Source: Plotosus lineatus (lineage: Eukaryota; Chordata; Actinopteri; Siluriformes; Plotosidae). From it: 64,000 nucleotides of DNA. Both the position numbers and the translations under genes were made by a program. The stretch is from the NCBI GenBank assembly GCA_024760905.1, contig CM045746.1, forward strand, positions 11,524,466-11,588,465, given 5' to 3'. Each line of letters begins with the position of its first letter. The stretch's first letter is position 1. This document shows, piece by piece, positions 45,318 to 56,740 of the stretch. The notes under the pieces are model-generated. The model had not been told where the DNA came from. It saw nothing but the letters and a program-made list of their open reading frames with translations, and made no database searches.

Positions 45318-45832
45318 TTGAGTGGCGCGCTCTGCCGAATGCGGGCTCCGCCCACACGCAGCGCGCAGCCGATGAAGCTTTTGAGACGGGGTGTTGTATT
45401 TAAAGTAGAATTACCTGTTTGAAAGATCTGAGGTCTGGATTCAACATTAACTTGCTTCCTCGAGAAATCAGAGGTCCGGATTCAATATGAACTTGCTTCC
45501 TTGCGAGATCGGAGGTCTTTTGTCCAACGGAGCATTCTGTGCATGGAACATTTGTGGCGCCGCCCACCTCCGTGCACAAAAATGCTTAGAGGCCGAATGC
45601 GGAGCTTTTGAGATAGGACGCGGCTCATCTGGACCTCCTCAAATAAGCTGCAATGAGTACAGTACTCTCAAACCTCACAAAACTCACAAAGCAACAGTAC
45701 ATCTCTCCTTTACGTGTGTGGCAAACAAGCTTATGGGTACAGTACTATGGAGATTCAGCTCCCTCCGAGCCAATGGGAGGCCAGCGGGGTGGGATGTTGG
45801 GAGACAGCCGATGAGAGAGCAACTCGCTCTTT
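44126..45832. repeat. Long foldback (inverted-repeat) structure of the TIR-3 family
   Basis: Left-arm blocks reappear reversed in the right arm: GAGTTGCTCTCTTATTGGCT (about 44276) against its mirror at 45812-45833, GATCTTTCAAACAGGT (about 44620) against the mirror near 45415, and (GT)n(GA)n at 44711-44785 against (CT)n(CA)n blocks at 45186-45320. The axis is near 45040 (TTTAATGTGTATACAATACA). It ends where LINE copy C begins. Confidence 0.7.
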
Positions 45833-48800
45833 TTTGTTCTTCCTCTAGGCCTTCTGCCTGGTAGTTCCAACCTCAACATCCTACTGCCAATATACTCACT
45901 ATCCCTCCTCTGTACATGTCCAAACCATCTCAATCTAGCCTCTCTGACTTTGTCTCCAAAACATCTTACATGGGCTGTCCCTATGATGTACTCATTTCTA
46001 ATCCTATCCATCCTCATTACTCCCAGAGAGAACCTCAACATTTTCATCTCTGCTACCTCCAGCTCTGCCTCCTGCCTTTTCCTCAGCACCACTGTTTCTA
46101 AACCATACAACATTGCTGGCCTCACCACCATCTTGTACACTTTTCCTTTCATTCTTGCTGCCACTGTCCTATCGCACATCACACCAGACACTTTTCTCCA
46201 ACCGTTCCAGCCTGCCTGCACACGCTTCTTCACCTCTTTTCCACACTCTCCATTGCTCTGGACTGTTGAGCCGTAGTACTTAAAATCCTCCACCTTCATT
46301 ATCTCTGCTCCCTGTAATCTCACCGTTCCTCCTGGGTCTTTCTCATTCACACACATGTATTCTGATTTTCTGAGGCTAACCTTCATTCTTCTCCTTTCCA
46401 GGGCATACCTCCACCTTTCTAGATTTTCCTCCACTTGTTCTCTGCTCTCACTACAGTTCACAATGTCATCTGCAATCATAGTCCATGGAGATTCTTGCCT
46501 AACCTCATCTGTCAGCCTGTCCATGACCATCGCAAACAAGAAGGGGCTCAGAGCTGATTCTTGATGCAGTCCCACCTCCACCTTGAATTCGTCGGTCATG
46601 CCGACAGCACACCTCACCACTGTCTTAAATCTCTCATACATGTCCTGCACCACTCTAACATACTTCTCTGCCACTCCAGACTTCCTCATGCAATACCACA
46701 TTTCTTCTCTTGGCCCCCTGTCATATGCTTTTTCCAGATCCACAAAAGCACAATGCAGTTCCCTCTGAACTTCTCTGTGCTTCTCTATTAACATCCTCAA
46801 AGCAAACATTGCATCTGTGGTGCTCTTTCTTGGAACGAAACCAAACTGTTGCTCACAAATGCTGACCTTGCCCTTAGTCTAGCTTCCACTATTCTTTCCC
46901 ATAACTTCATCGTATGGCTCATCAACTTTATCCCTCTGTAGTTGCCGCAACTCTGCACATCTCCCTTGTTCTTAAAAATGGGCACCAGCACACTTCTCCT
47001 CCATTCCTCCGGCATTTGCTCACTCTCTAAGACCTTGTTGAATATTCTTATCAGAAAATCTACTGCTCCCTCTCCGAGACACTTCCATACCTCCACAGGT
47101 ATATCATCAGGACCAACTGCCTTTCCATTCTTCATCCTCTTCAGTGCCCTCCTCACCTCACCCTTACTAATCTTTGCTACTTCCTGCTCCTCAATGGTCA
47201 CCTATTCTACTCTTTTTTTCTCTTTCATTTTCCTCATTCATCAGCTCTTCATAGTACTCTTTCCATCATCCCAGCACACTTCTGTCATCAGTCAACACAT
47301 TTCCCTCTCTGTCCTTTATCAATCTAACTTGCTGCACATCCTTCCCATCTCTATTTCTCTCCCTTACTAATCTTTGCTACTTCCTGCTCCTCAATGGTCA
47401 CCTCTTCTACTCTTTTTTTCTCTTTCATTTTCCTCATTCATCAGCTCTTCATAGTACTCTTTCCATCATCCCAGCACACTTCTGTCATCAGTCAACACAT
47501 TTCCCTCTCTGTCCTTTATCAATCTAACTTGCTGCACATCCTTCCCATCTCTATTTCTCTGCTGTGCCAACCTGTATAGATCATTTTCTCCCTCTTTACT
47601 GTCCAACCTATCATACAAGTCATCATACTCCCTCTGTTTGGCCTTAGCCACTGCTACTTTCGCCTTACGCTGTGTCTCCCTGTACTCCTGTTTACTCTCG
47701 TCGGTCCTCTCAATATCCCACTTCTTCCTAGCTAACCTCTTCCTTTGTACACACTCCTCCACTTCCTCATTCCACCACCAAGTCTCCTTATCTACTTTCC
47801 TTCAAGAAGACACACCAAGTATTCTCCTACCTATGTCCCTGATCACATTTGCTGTGGTTGTCCAGTCATCTGGAAGCACTTCCTGACCACCCAAAGCCTG
47901 TTTCAACTCCTCCTTGAAGACAACACGACCCTCTTTCTTTTTCAACTTCCACCACTTTGTCTTCTGCTCTGCCTTTGCCTTCTTCACCTTCCTCACCATC
48001 AGTGTCATCCTGCATACCACCAACCTATGCTCTTTGGCAACACTCTCACCCGCTACTACTTTGCAGTCACTGACTTCCTTCAAATTACAACGCCTACACA
48101 AGATATAGTCTACCTGTATATTCCTGCCACCGCTTCTATAAGTCACCATATGCTCCTGTTTCTTCTTGAAGAAAGTATTTACCATAGCCATTTCCATCCT
48201 TTTTGCAAAATCGATCAACACTTGTCCTTCTGTGTTCCTGTCCTGGACACAAAACCTGCCCATCACTTTCTCGTCCCCTCTGTTGCCTGCACCAACATGT
48301 CCATTGAAGTCTGCACCAATGACCACTCTTTCACCTCTGGGGGTACTCTGCATCACTTCATCTAAGTCACTCCAGAATCTCTCCTTCTCTTTTAGCTCAC
48401 ATCCTGTCTGTGGGGCATAAGCACTAACAACATTGAACATCACACCTTCAATTTGTAACTTGAGACTCATCACTGTCTGACACTCTTTTCACTTCTAGAA
48501 CATTCCTGACAAACTCCTCCTTCAAGATGACTCCTACTCCATTTCTCTTCCCATCCACACCATGATAAAACAGCGTAAACCCTGCTCCTAAACTTTTAGC
48601 TTTGCTACCTTTCCACCTGGTCTCCTGAACACACAGTATGTCCACCTTCCTCTTCTGCATCATGTCAGCCAGCTCGCTATCTTTTCCTTGCATAGTTTCA
48701 ACATTCAAAGTCCCTACTCTCAGTACTAGACTCGTGCTTTTCCTCTTCTCTCTCTGCCTACGGACACGCCTCCCGCCTCTCCTTCTTCGATGTCTTCGAC

Positions 48801-48990
48801 CAACAGTAGTCCAATTTCTACCAGCACCCTGTTGGCTAACAGCACTGATGGCGGTCGTTGTTAACCCAGGCCTCAACCGATCCGGTATGAGATTTGTGTT
48901 TATGGTGCCCATTTTGTAGTTTTGCAAAAGTTTTACGCAAAAGTTTTACGCCAGATGCCCTTCGCATTTCTCAGGGCTTGGGACCGACAT
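45833..48990 (-). mobile_element. RTE-clade LINE (copy C), 3' end missing, with internal 200-bp tandem duplication
   Basis: Minus-strand element from the 5'UTR (GGGCATCTGGCGTAAAAC near 48935-48952) through endonuclease (48927-48448 with LCVQETRWKGSKAK; 48473-47802 with IGADFNGHVGAGN), linker (47762-47466), and reverse transcriptase (47201-46797 and 46809-45745). The 354-codon frame 46809-45745 holds HCAFVDLEKAYDRGPREEMW and RRDSEYIGSRMLRLELPGR. The catalytic box has lost a residue: PWTMIADDIVNC instead of PWTMMFADDIVIC. The last codons run into the foldback sequence, so the LINE 3' end and tail are absent. Confidence 0.9.
47161..47560 (-). repeat. 200-bp tandem duplication inside LINE copy C
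   Basis: 47161-47360 and 47361-47560 are identical except for one base (A at 47204, C at 47404). The unit is not a multiple of 3, so it shifts the LINE frame between linker and reverse transcriptase. Confidence 0.95.
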
Positions 48991-49026
48991 AAGGGGGAGA
49001 GACACTGGTTAGTGCTGTGATGTGAT

Positions 49027-49029
<3 letters not shown>

Positions 49030-49076
<47 letters not shown>
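49030..49076. repeat. (AT)n microsatellite
   Basis: About 23 AT units just past the 5' end of LINE copy C. Confidence 0.95.
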
Positions 49077-49078
<2 letters not shown>

Positions 49079-50445
49079 ACAGTGATGTGAAGTATGTACT
49101 TGATTTTTACTGTTTCTAATCTGTTCATTTTACATAACAGCATTTCTATATGAAGAGCTTGCATGAGAGACACTTGATGTAGCGATAATTTTGGTGGCGT
49201 TTGTAACAAAAAAACAATCTGACTTTCCATAACTAAATGAATAAATGAACAATAATTTTAGTGATTACAACTAATTGCAAATTGCTGCCAGTGTCCAGTG
49301 TCTTTGCAATATAATAACATTTTCTGTTAATGATAAGTTATATGTATGTCTGGTCACGTTTCCTTTGTTTTCCCTTTAAAGCCGGAGGCAATACTATCAT
49401 TTGTCCGTCAGGTGCTAGAGCAAAGGTATATCACACACAATCTCATAAGTATTGCCTTTAGTTTATTGACAGCTGTCAGATTGCAAGCGTTTTATCTGTC
49501 TGTAAAATAATACAACACTTGTCTGTTTTTAGCCGCTAATCATCCAGACGAGCAATTCTTGCTCTTCTATTATGACATCTCATTCGCCCAGTGTATGTGT
49601 GTATTTCTGCCAGTGTGTGGAGTGTCAGATGAACTGATCAGAAATGACAGAAATAGCGCTCTGGGCTTCACAGTGACAGGACTCAAAAGTGTCAGAATCT
49701 CTTAAGTGTGTGTTGAAGTGTAAGTTAATTAGCAGGCATGATTGGAGATGCAGCTTGAGTGGAAGAGTGTATTTCAGTTGCTAATGTCTGCATCGCACTA
49801 ATGTTCGTCTTTACTTTATTTTCTCTCTTACGCTTCCTATATGCTCAGGAAGTAGAGGTTTGTATAAAATGTTTTGTTTTCTACTGTGAAATATAATTGA
49901 ACCCCATTATTACAGTACATCCTGTTCCCTAACACGGACGTTTGTTTTAGGAACCTGGATCATGGAACCCGGGGAAGCCACTCGAAGGTAAATGAAATTT
50001 GGGTAAATACCATACATTTCTAAAAAGTGATTGTTGTGCCTGTATAAAAGCATCATTTAAGTAATACATATACACAAGTACACTTGTGTGTGATTAGACT
50101 GGTTATAATGCTGTATTTTTAACAACTCAGGCATACATTCAAACAAATATCATCTCTGATTTATCAAATCAGATTTTGTTCTGGATTTAAGGGGTGCCCA
50201 CTTGAGCCTTGATACTGGATCAATCAAACAGAATTAGGACTGAAGCCTGCCATTAATGTACAGAGTATTTTACTATTATTCCACAAGGTGGAATCAGTCA
50301 TGTAAGACAAGAGTGAGTGGAATAACATTTTCATGATATTGACAGCCCCTGTATTGTGAAATGTATATCATTATTATGATTATTTTATTTTATTAAAAGT
50401 CTAAATCATACAAGCTCATTAATAGCTTTCGCAGGCTATACGACT
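49077..50445. other. No feature seen
   Basis: 1.4 kb unique-looking intron. No supported coding. Confidence 0.5.
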
Positions 50446-50449
50446 CCTC

Positions 50450-50755
50450 AGCACTTTAGCGCAGTGGTTAGCAAATCCGCCTCACAGCAAGAAGGTAATG
50501 GGCTCAGGCGATTCTGTGTGGAGTTTGCATGTCCTCCTCCCCATGCTTGAAATGGTTTCCTCCAGGTACTCTGGTTTCGTCTGACTGTCCAAAGACATGC
50601 ACAGCAGGCCGTTCCAAATTGACCCATAGTGTGAGTGCGAGTGTGCATGGATGAATGTATGACGTGCTGATGAGCTGTTCAGGTTGTACTCTACCTTTGC
50701 TCTGTGTCAGTTGAAATAGGCTCCAGCGTTTGCGCAAAAGTAGTAGTACTAGTAT
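50450..50755 (+). mobile_element. SINE-B copy (plus)
   Basis: GCAGTGGTTAGCAAATCCGC, CACAGCAAGAAGGTAATGGG, GGAGTTTGCATGTCCTCC, TACTCTGGTTTCGTCTGACT and GAAATAGGCTCCAGCG. Confidence 0.8.
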
Positions 50756-50904
50756 TAAATGGTTTGGCAAATGAGTGATGGGTAAATGAGGCTTCTTGAC
50801 ATGTTGACTAAATAGCTAAACACCAACTCGCTACAGTTGACAGTCTTAATTTCTTTGGAAAAAACAACAACAACAAGAACAACAGTAATAATAATAAGAA
50901 TAAT

Positions 50905-51290
50905 AAGGTGGGGCTCTCCCTTATAGATAGGGTGAGAAGTTCTGTCATCCGGGAAGGGTACGGAGTAGAGTTGCTGCTCGTCCGCGTTGAGAGGAGCCAG
51001 TTGAGGTGGCTCAGGCATCTTATTACAATGCCTCCTGAACGCCCACATGGTGTGTTGCTGAAGGAATGTCCAACTGGGAATAAACCCAGGTTCGACCTAG
51101 AACACATTGGCAGAACTGCCTCTTGACTGGTCTGGGAACATCTTGGCATCCCCTGGACAAGCTGGAGGAAGAAGCTGGCGTACAGGACGTCTAGACTTTA
51201 CTGCTTAGGCTGCTGCCCCCATGACCCAACTTCGAATCAAGTGGAAGAAAATAATAATAATAATAATAATAATTATTATTATTTATTTAA
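50905..51290 (+). mobile_element. Rex3-like LINE 3' end with (AAT)n tail
   Basis: The plus frame 50908-51126 reads LSLIDRVRSSVIREGYGVEL, then ERSQLRWLRHLITMPPERPH. GGTCTGGGAACATCTTGGC and GCTGCTGCCCCCATGACCC follow, and an (AATA/AAT)n tail. It differs from the ATGAATG-tailed Rex3 pieces, so it is a separate insertion or subfamily. Confidence 0.8.
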
Positions 51291-51479
51291 ATACAAATTG
51301 TATGTATACTTCTACTCTCAAATAATACGGTAATACGGTTTCTTTTCATGTGAAATGAGTACGTCAGAGGGACAGCCCATGTAAGCTGTTTTGGAGACAA
51401 AGTCAAAGAGGCTAGATTGAGATGGTTTGGACATGTACAGAGGAGGGATAGTGAGTATATTGGTAGTAGGATGCTGAGG

Positions 51480-53818
51480 AGAGATTCTGGAGTGAGTTAG
51501 ATGAAGTGATGCAGAGTACCCCCAGAGGTGAAAGAGTGGTCATTGGTGCAGACTTCAATGGACATGTTGGTGCAGGAAACAGAGGGGACGAGGAAGTGAT
51601 GGGTAGGTTTGGTATCCAGGACAGGAACTCAGAAGGACAGATGTTGGTAGATTTTGCAAAAAGGATGGAAATGGCTGTGGTGAATATTTTCTTCCAGAAG
51701 AGTGAGGAGCATAGGCTAACTTATAGAAGTGGAGGTAGGAGCACACAGGTAGACTACATCTTGTGTAGACGATGTAATTTGAAGGAAGTCAGTGACTGCA
51801 AAGTAGTAGTCGGTGAGAGTGTTGCCAAACAGCATAGGATGGTGGTATGCAGGATGACGCTGATGGTGAGGAAGGTGAAGAAGGCAAAGGCAGAGCAGAA
51901 GACAAAGTGGTGGAAGCTGAAAAAGGAAGAGTGTTGGGTTGTCTTCAAAGAGGGGTTGAAACAGGCGTTGGGTGGTCAGGAAGTGCTTCCAGATGACTGG
52001 ACAACCACAGCTAATGTGATCAGAGAGACAGGTAGGAGAATACTTGGTGTGTCATCTGGAAGGAAAGTAGAGAAGGAGACTTGGTGGTGGAATGAGGAAG
52101 TGCAGGAGTGTGTACAAAGGAAGAGGTTAGCTAAGAAGAAGTGGGACATTGAGAGAACCAAAGAGAGTAAACAGGAGTACAGGGAGACACAGCGTCAGGC
52201 GATGGTAGCGGTGTCAAAGGCCAAACAGAGGGAGTATGATGACTTGTATGCTCGGTTGGAAAGTAAAGGGAGAAAATGATTTATACAGGTTTGCACAGCA
52301 GAGAAATAGAGATGGGAAGGACGTGCAGCAAGCTAGATTGATTAAGGACAGAGAGGGAAATGTATTGACTGATGACAGAAGTGTGCCGGGAAGATGGAAA
52401 GAGTACATTGAAGAGCTGATGAATGAGGAAAATGAGAGAGAAAAAAAGAGTAGAAGAGGTGACTGTTGAGGACCAGGAAGTAGCAAAGATTAGTAAGGGA
52501 GAAGTGAGGAGGGCATTGAAGAGGATGAAGAATGGAAAGGCAGTTGGTCCTGATGAGATACCGATGGAAGTATGGAAGTGTCTAGGAGAGGTAGCAGTAA
52601 ATTTCGTGACAAGAACATTCAACAAGGTCTTAAGAGAGTGAGAGGATGCCAGAGGAATGGAGGAGAAGTGTACTGGTGCCCATTTTTAAAAACAAGGGAG
52701 ACGTGCAGAGTTGTGGTAACTACAGAGGGATAAAGTTAATGAGCCATACGATGAAGTTATGGGAAAGAATAGTGGAAGCAAGACTAAGGGCAGAGGTCAG
52801 CATTTGTGAACAACAGTTTGGTTTCATGCCAAGAAAGAGCACCACAGATGCAGTGTTTGCTGTGAGGATGTTAATAGAGAAGTACAGAGAAGGTCAGACG
52901 GAGCTGCATTGTGCCTTTGTGTATCTGGAGAAAGCATATGACAGGGTGCCAAGAGAAGAACTGTGGTATTGCATGAGGAAGTCTGGAGTGGCAGAGAAGT
53001 ATGTTAGAGTGGTGCAGGACATGTATGAGAGATGTAAGACAGTGGTGAAGTGTGCTGCCGGTGTGACAGAAGAGTTCAAGGTGGGGGTAGGACTGCGTCA
53101 AGGGTCAGCTCTGAGCCCCTTCTTGTTTGCTATGGTGATGGACAGGCTGTCAGACGAGGTTAGACAAGATTCCCCATGGACTATGATGTTTGCAGATGAC
53201 ATTGTGATCTGCAGTGAGAGCAGAGAACAAGTGCAGGAAAATCTAGAGAGGTGGAGGTATGCCTTTTAAAGGAGCGAAATGAAGGTTAGCCTCAGTAAGA
53301 CAGAGTACATGTGTATGAATGAGAAAGACCCAACAGGAAAAGTGAGGTTACAGGGAGAAGAGATAATGAAGGTGGAGGATTTCAAGTACTACGGCTCAAC
53401 AATCCAGAGCAATGGAGAGTGTGGAAAAGAAGTGAAGAAGCGTGTGCAGGCTATTTGGAATGGTTGGAGAAAAGTGTACGGTGTGATGTGTGATAGGAAG
53501 CTTTCGGCAAGAATGAAAAGTGTACAAGACGGTGTTGAGGCCAGCGATGTTGTATGGTTTAGAACCAGTGGCCCAGGGGAAAAGACAGGAGGCAGAGCTG
53601 GAGGTAGCAGAGATGAAAATGTTGAGGTTCTCTCTGGGAGTAACGAGGATGGATAAGATTAGGAATGAGCACATCAGAGGCACAGCACATGTAAGACGTT
53701 TTGGAGACAAAGTCAGAGAGGCTAGATTGAGATGGTTTGGACACGTACAGAGGAGGGATAGTGAGTATATTGGTAGTAGGATGCTGATGTTGAAACTACC
53801 AGGCAGAAGGCCTAGAGG
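51480..53818 (+). mobile_element. RTE LINE copy D, sister of copy B
   Basis: It starts within the endonuclease. The 257-codon frame 51506-52279 has IGADFNGHVGAGNRGDEEVM and KKAKAEQKTKWWKLKKEEC. The RT frame 52646-53269 has RRSVLVPIFKNKGDVQSC, FGFMPRKSTTDAVF, YDRVPREELWYCMRKSG and FADDIVICSESREQVQ, ending in RWRYAF plus TAA (53267-53269), the same stop as copy B. C-terminal frames follow at 53279-53831. It breaks at AGGCCTAGAGGA and passes directly into Rex3 sequence at about 53819, losing the LINE 3' end. Confidence 0.9.
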
Positions 53819-54166
53819 AGCTCTTACTTAGAGATAGGGTGAGAAGCTCACCATCCGGGGGGAGCTTGGAGTACAACCACTGCTCCTCTGTATTGAGAGG
53901 AGCCAGTTGAGGTGGCTTGGGTACCTAGTTAGAATGCCTCCCAAATGCCTCCCTGGCCTGGTGTTTCAAACATGTCTGACCAGGAAGAGACCCCGGAGTC
54001 GTCCTAGCACACGCTGGAGGAATTATGTCTTGTCTGGTCTGGGAATGCCTCAGTGTCCTCCTGGAAGAGCTGGAGGAAGTGGATGGGGAGAGGGACAGTT
54101 GACCTCATTGCTTAGGCTGTTGCCCCCGTGACCTGGCCCCAGATTAAGAGGATGAAGATGAATGAA
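53819..54166 (+). mobile_element. Rex3 3' end, inverted duplicate of 19794-20147
   Basis: It begins GAGCTCTTACTTAGAGATAG, then SQLRWLGYLVRMPPKCLPGL and TRKRPRSRPSTRW (frame 53907-54131), and ends in GATGAATGAATGAATGG. It matches the reverse complement of 19794-20147 more closely than other Rex3 pieces do, including the flank beyond the tail. Confidence 0.88.
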
Positions 54167-54292
54167 TGAATGGAAGACATACCAAAAAAAATGAAAGAAA
54201 TGAAAAGCCTCTGGTTTTAGAGCGCTATTCACCAGTGAACATATGTGAACCACTCCACCAAAAGTAGGCTCTTGGGTGAAAAAATGAAACGA
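54167..54292 (+). repeat. Duplicated unique flank, part 1
   Basis: Reverse complement of about 19665-19793 (GAAGACATACCAAAAA, TTTTAGAGCGCTATTCACC, AAGTAGGCTCTTGGGT). Cut by LINE E at 54293. Confidence 0.85.
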
Positions 54293-55344
54293 GAAAGCAT
54301 ATGACAGGGTGCCAAGAGAAGAACTGTGGTATTGCATGAGGAAGTCTGGAGTGGCAGAGAAGTATGTTAGAGTGGTGCAGGACATGTATGAGAGATGTAA
54401 GACAGTGGTGAGGTGTGCTGTCGGTGTGACAGAAGAGTTCAAGGTGGAGGTGGGACTGCATCAAGGGTCAGCTCTCAGCCCCTTCTTGTTTGCTATGGTG
54501 ATGGACAGGCTGACAGACGAGGTTAGACAAGATTCCCCATGGACTATGATGTTTGCAGATGACATTGTGATCTGTAGTGAGAACAGAGAACAAGTGCAGG
54601 AAAATCTAGAGAGGTGGAGGTATGCCCTGGAAAGGAGGGGAATGGTAGGTTAGCCTCAGTAAGACAGAATACATGTGCATGAATGACAAGGACCAAAGAG
54701 GAACGGTGAGATTACAGGGAGCAGAGATAAGGAAGGTGGAGGATTTTAAGTACTTAGGCTCAACAATCCAGAGCAATGGAGAGTGTGGAAAAGAGGTCAA
54801 GAAGCGTGTGCAGGCAGGTTGGAATGGTTGGAGAAAAGTGTCCGGTGTGATGTGTGATCGGAGGTTATCGGCAAGAATGAAAGGAAAAGTGTACAAGACG
54901 GTGTTGAGGCCAACGATGTTGTATGGGTTAGAAACCGTGGCCCTGGGGAAAAGACAGGAGGCAGAGTTGGAGGTAGCAGAGATGAAAATGTTGAGATTCT
55001 CTTTGGGAGTAACGAGGATGGATAGGAATAGGAATGAGCACATCAGAGGGACAGCACATGTAAGACGTTTTGGAGACAAAGTCAGAGAGGCTAGATTGAG
55101 ATGGTTTGGACATGTACAGAGGAGGGATAGTGAGTATATTGGTAATAGGATGCTGAGGCTGGAACTACCAGGCAGAAGGCCTAGAGGAAGACCAAAGAGA
55201 CGATTCATGGATGTGGTGAAGGAGGACATGAAGGTCGTTGGTGTAAAAGAAGAAGATGCAAAGGATAGGGTGAGATGGAGGCAGATGATTCGCTGTGGCG
55301 ACCCCTGAAGGGAAAAGCCGAAAGGAAAAGAAGAAGAAGAAGAT
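54293..55344 (+). mobile_element. RTE LINE copy E, 5'-truncated
   Basis: It starts within the reverse transcriptase (AYDRVPREELWYCM). The frame 54309-54653 has QGSALSPFLFAMVMDRL and FADDIVICSENREQ; the 211-codon frame 54673-55308 has KVEDFKYLGSTIQSNG to RPRGRPKRRFMDVVKED and RWRQMIRCGDP. It ends in GGCGACCCCTGAAGGGAAAA and a GAAGAAGAAGA tail. A single frameshift (54650) separates the frames. It lies within the duplicated flank, so it inserted after the flank was copied or is absent from the 19.6-kb copy for another reason. Confidence 0.9.
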
Positions 55345-55742
55345 AGAGTAGGCCCAAAGCTGCAAAATGCAACAAAGAGTTTGTCAATACCTTGAAAACT
55401 GACCGAGCTATACCATTTCTTGTGTCAGCATTCAACTAAAAATTTCAAAAGATGTTTTAGAGAAAAATGAGCACAAAGATTGCACTTCTTCCAAGATAAT
55501 TAGTCCTTAGCAAACAAACATTTTTATTCACTTCAGCCATATAAACTTTTAGAAAACATGTCTAGGAAAAGTTTTAGGAAGAGATGATAAGAGAAATCAT
55601 CCTCATTTTAATCTGACATGCCCTTTTTAAACCCATCAGCTACCGTGGTAAACCCCAAAAGTGAACGAAAAAATACTTTTTTTTTTCATTTCTGTTTATT
55701 CCAATAAGATCAGTATGTATCTTTTTGACCATTATATAAAGA
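55345..55742 (+). repeat. Duplicated unique flank, part 2
   Basis: Reverse complement of 19237-19645, ending at the mirrored TATAATGGTCAAAAAG word that is the TSD of SINE-A at 18.9-19.2 kb. The SINE itself is not present here. Confidence 0.88.
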
Positions 55743-56531
55743 TCAAGAAAGAGCACCACAGATGCAGTGTTTGCCTTGAGGATGTTAATGGAGAAGTACA
55801 GAGACAGTCAGACAGAGCTGCATTGTGCCTTTGTTGATCTGGAGAAAGCATATGACAGGGTGCCGAGAGAGGAACTGTGGTATTGCATGAGGAAGTCTGG
55901 AGTGGCAGAGAAGTATGTTAGAGTGGTGCAGGACATGGATAAGAGATGTAAGACAGTGATGAGGTGTGCTGTCGGTGTGACAGAAGAGTTCAAGGTGGAG
56001 GTGGGACTGCAACAAGGGTCAGCTCTGAGCCTCTTCTTGTTTGCTATGGTGATGGACAGGCTGACAGACGAGGTTAGACAAGATTCCCCATGGACTATGA
56101 TGTTTGCAGATAACATTGTCATCTGTAGTGAGAGCAGAGAACAAGTGGAGGAAAATCGAGAGAGGTGGAGGTATGCCCTGAAAAGGAGGGGAATGAAGGT
56201 TAGCCTCAGTAAGACAGAATACATACGCATGAATGACAAGGACCCAAGAGGAACGGTGATGTTACAGGGAGCAGAGATAAGGAAGGTGGAGGATTTTAAG
56301 TACTTAGGCTCAACAATCCAGAGCAATGGAGAGTGTGGAAAAGAGGTGAAGAAGCATGTGCAGGCAGGTTGGAATGGTTGGAGAAAAGTGTCCGGTGTGA
56401 TGTGTGATAGGAGGGTATTGGCATTTGGGAGTAACGAGGATGGATAGGATTAGGAATGAGCACATCAGATGATTCGCTGTGGCGACCCCTGAAGGGAAAA
56501 GCCGAAAGGAAAAGAAGAAGAAGAAGAAGAA
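55743..56531 (+). mobile_element. RTE LINE copy F, with two internal deletions
   Basis: The 226-codon frame 55767-56447 covers LRMLMEKYRDSQTELHCAF to SGVMCDRRVLAFGSNEDG. The catalytic box is mutated to MMFADNIVICSE (second Asp to Asn). A deletion joins GTATTGGCA to TTTGGGAGTAAC near 56423. A second joins CACATCAG to ATGATTCGCTG near 56469, with CAG microhomology. It ends in GGCGACCCCTGAAGGG and a (GAA)n tail. Confidence 0.88.
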
Positions 56532-56740
56532 GATGCTGAGGTTGGAACTACCAGGCAGAAGGCCTCGAAGAAGACCAAAGAAGAGATTTATGAATGTGGT
56601 GAAGGAAGACATGAAGGTCGTTGGAGTAAGAGAAGAAGATGCAGAGATCAGGGTGAGATGGAGGCGGATGATTTGCTGTGGCGACCCCTGAAGGGAACAG
56701 CCGAAAGGAAAAGAAGAAAGAAGACGGTTTCTTTTCATGT

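Larger units (their letters stand above)
51352..56723 (+). mobile_element. Composite nested retroelement insertion with outer 17-bp TSD
   Basis: Perfect direct repeats ACGGTTTCTTTTCATGT flank it (51335-51351 and 56724-56740). The host element is a 5'-truncated RTE LINE end, split into 51352-51479 and 56532-56723. Its halves join at GATGCTGAGG, which is present on both sides (51470-51479, 56532-56541). Between them lies a 5.05-kb segment: LINE D, a Rex3 3' end, duplicated flank, LINE E, more duplicated flank and LINE F. Confidence 0.85.

Noticed and set aside
45745..46809. 354-codon frame, the longest in the window, as a possible host gene
   Set aside because: It is LINE reverse transcriptase (copy C) fused by chance to foldback sequence; the catalytic box is damaged.
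47745..48365. 206-codon plus-strand frame
   Set aside because: Antisense shadow of LINE copy C endonuclease. Similar shadows exist opposite copies A, B, D, E and F.
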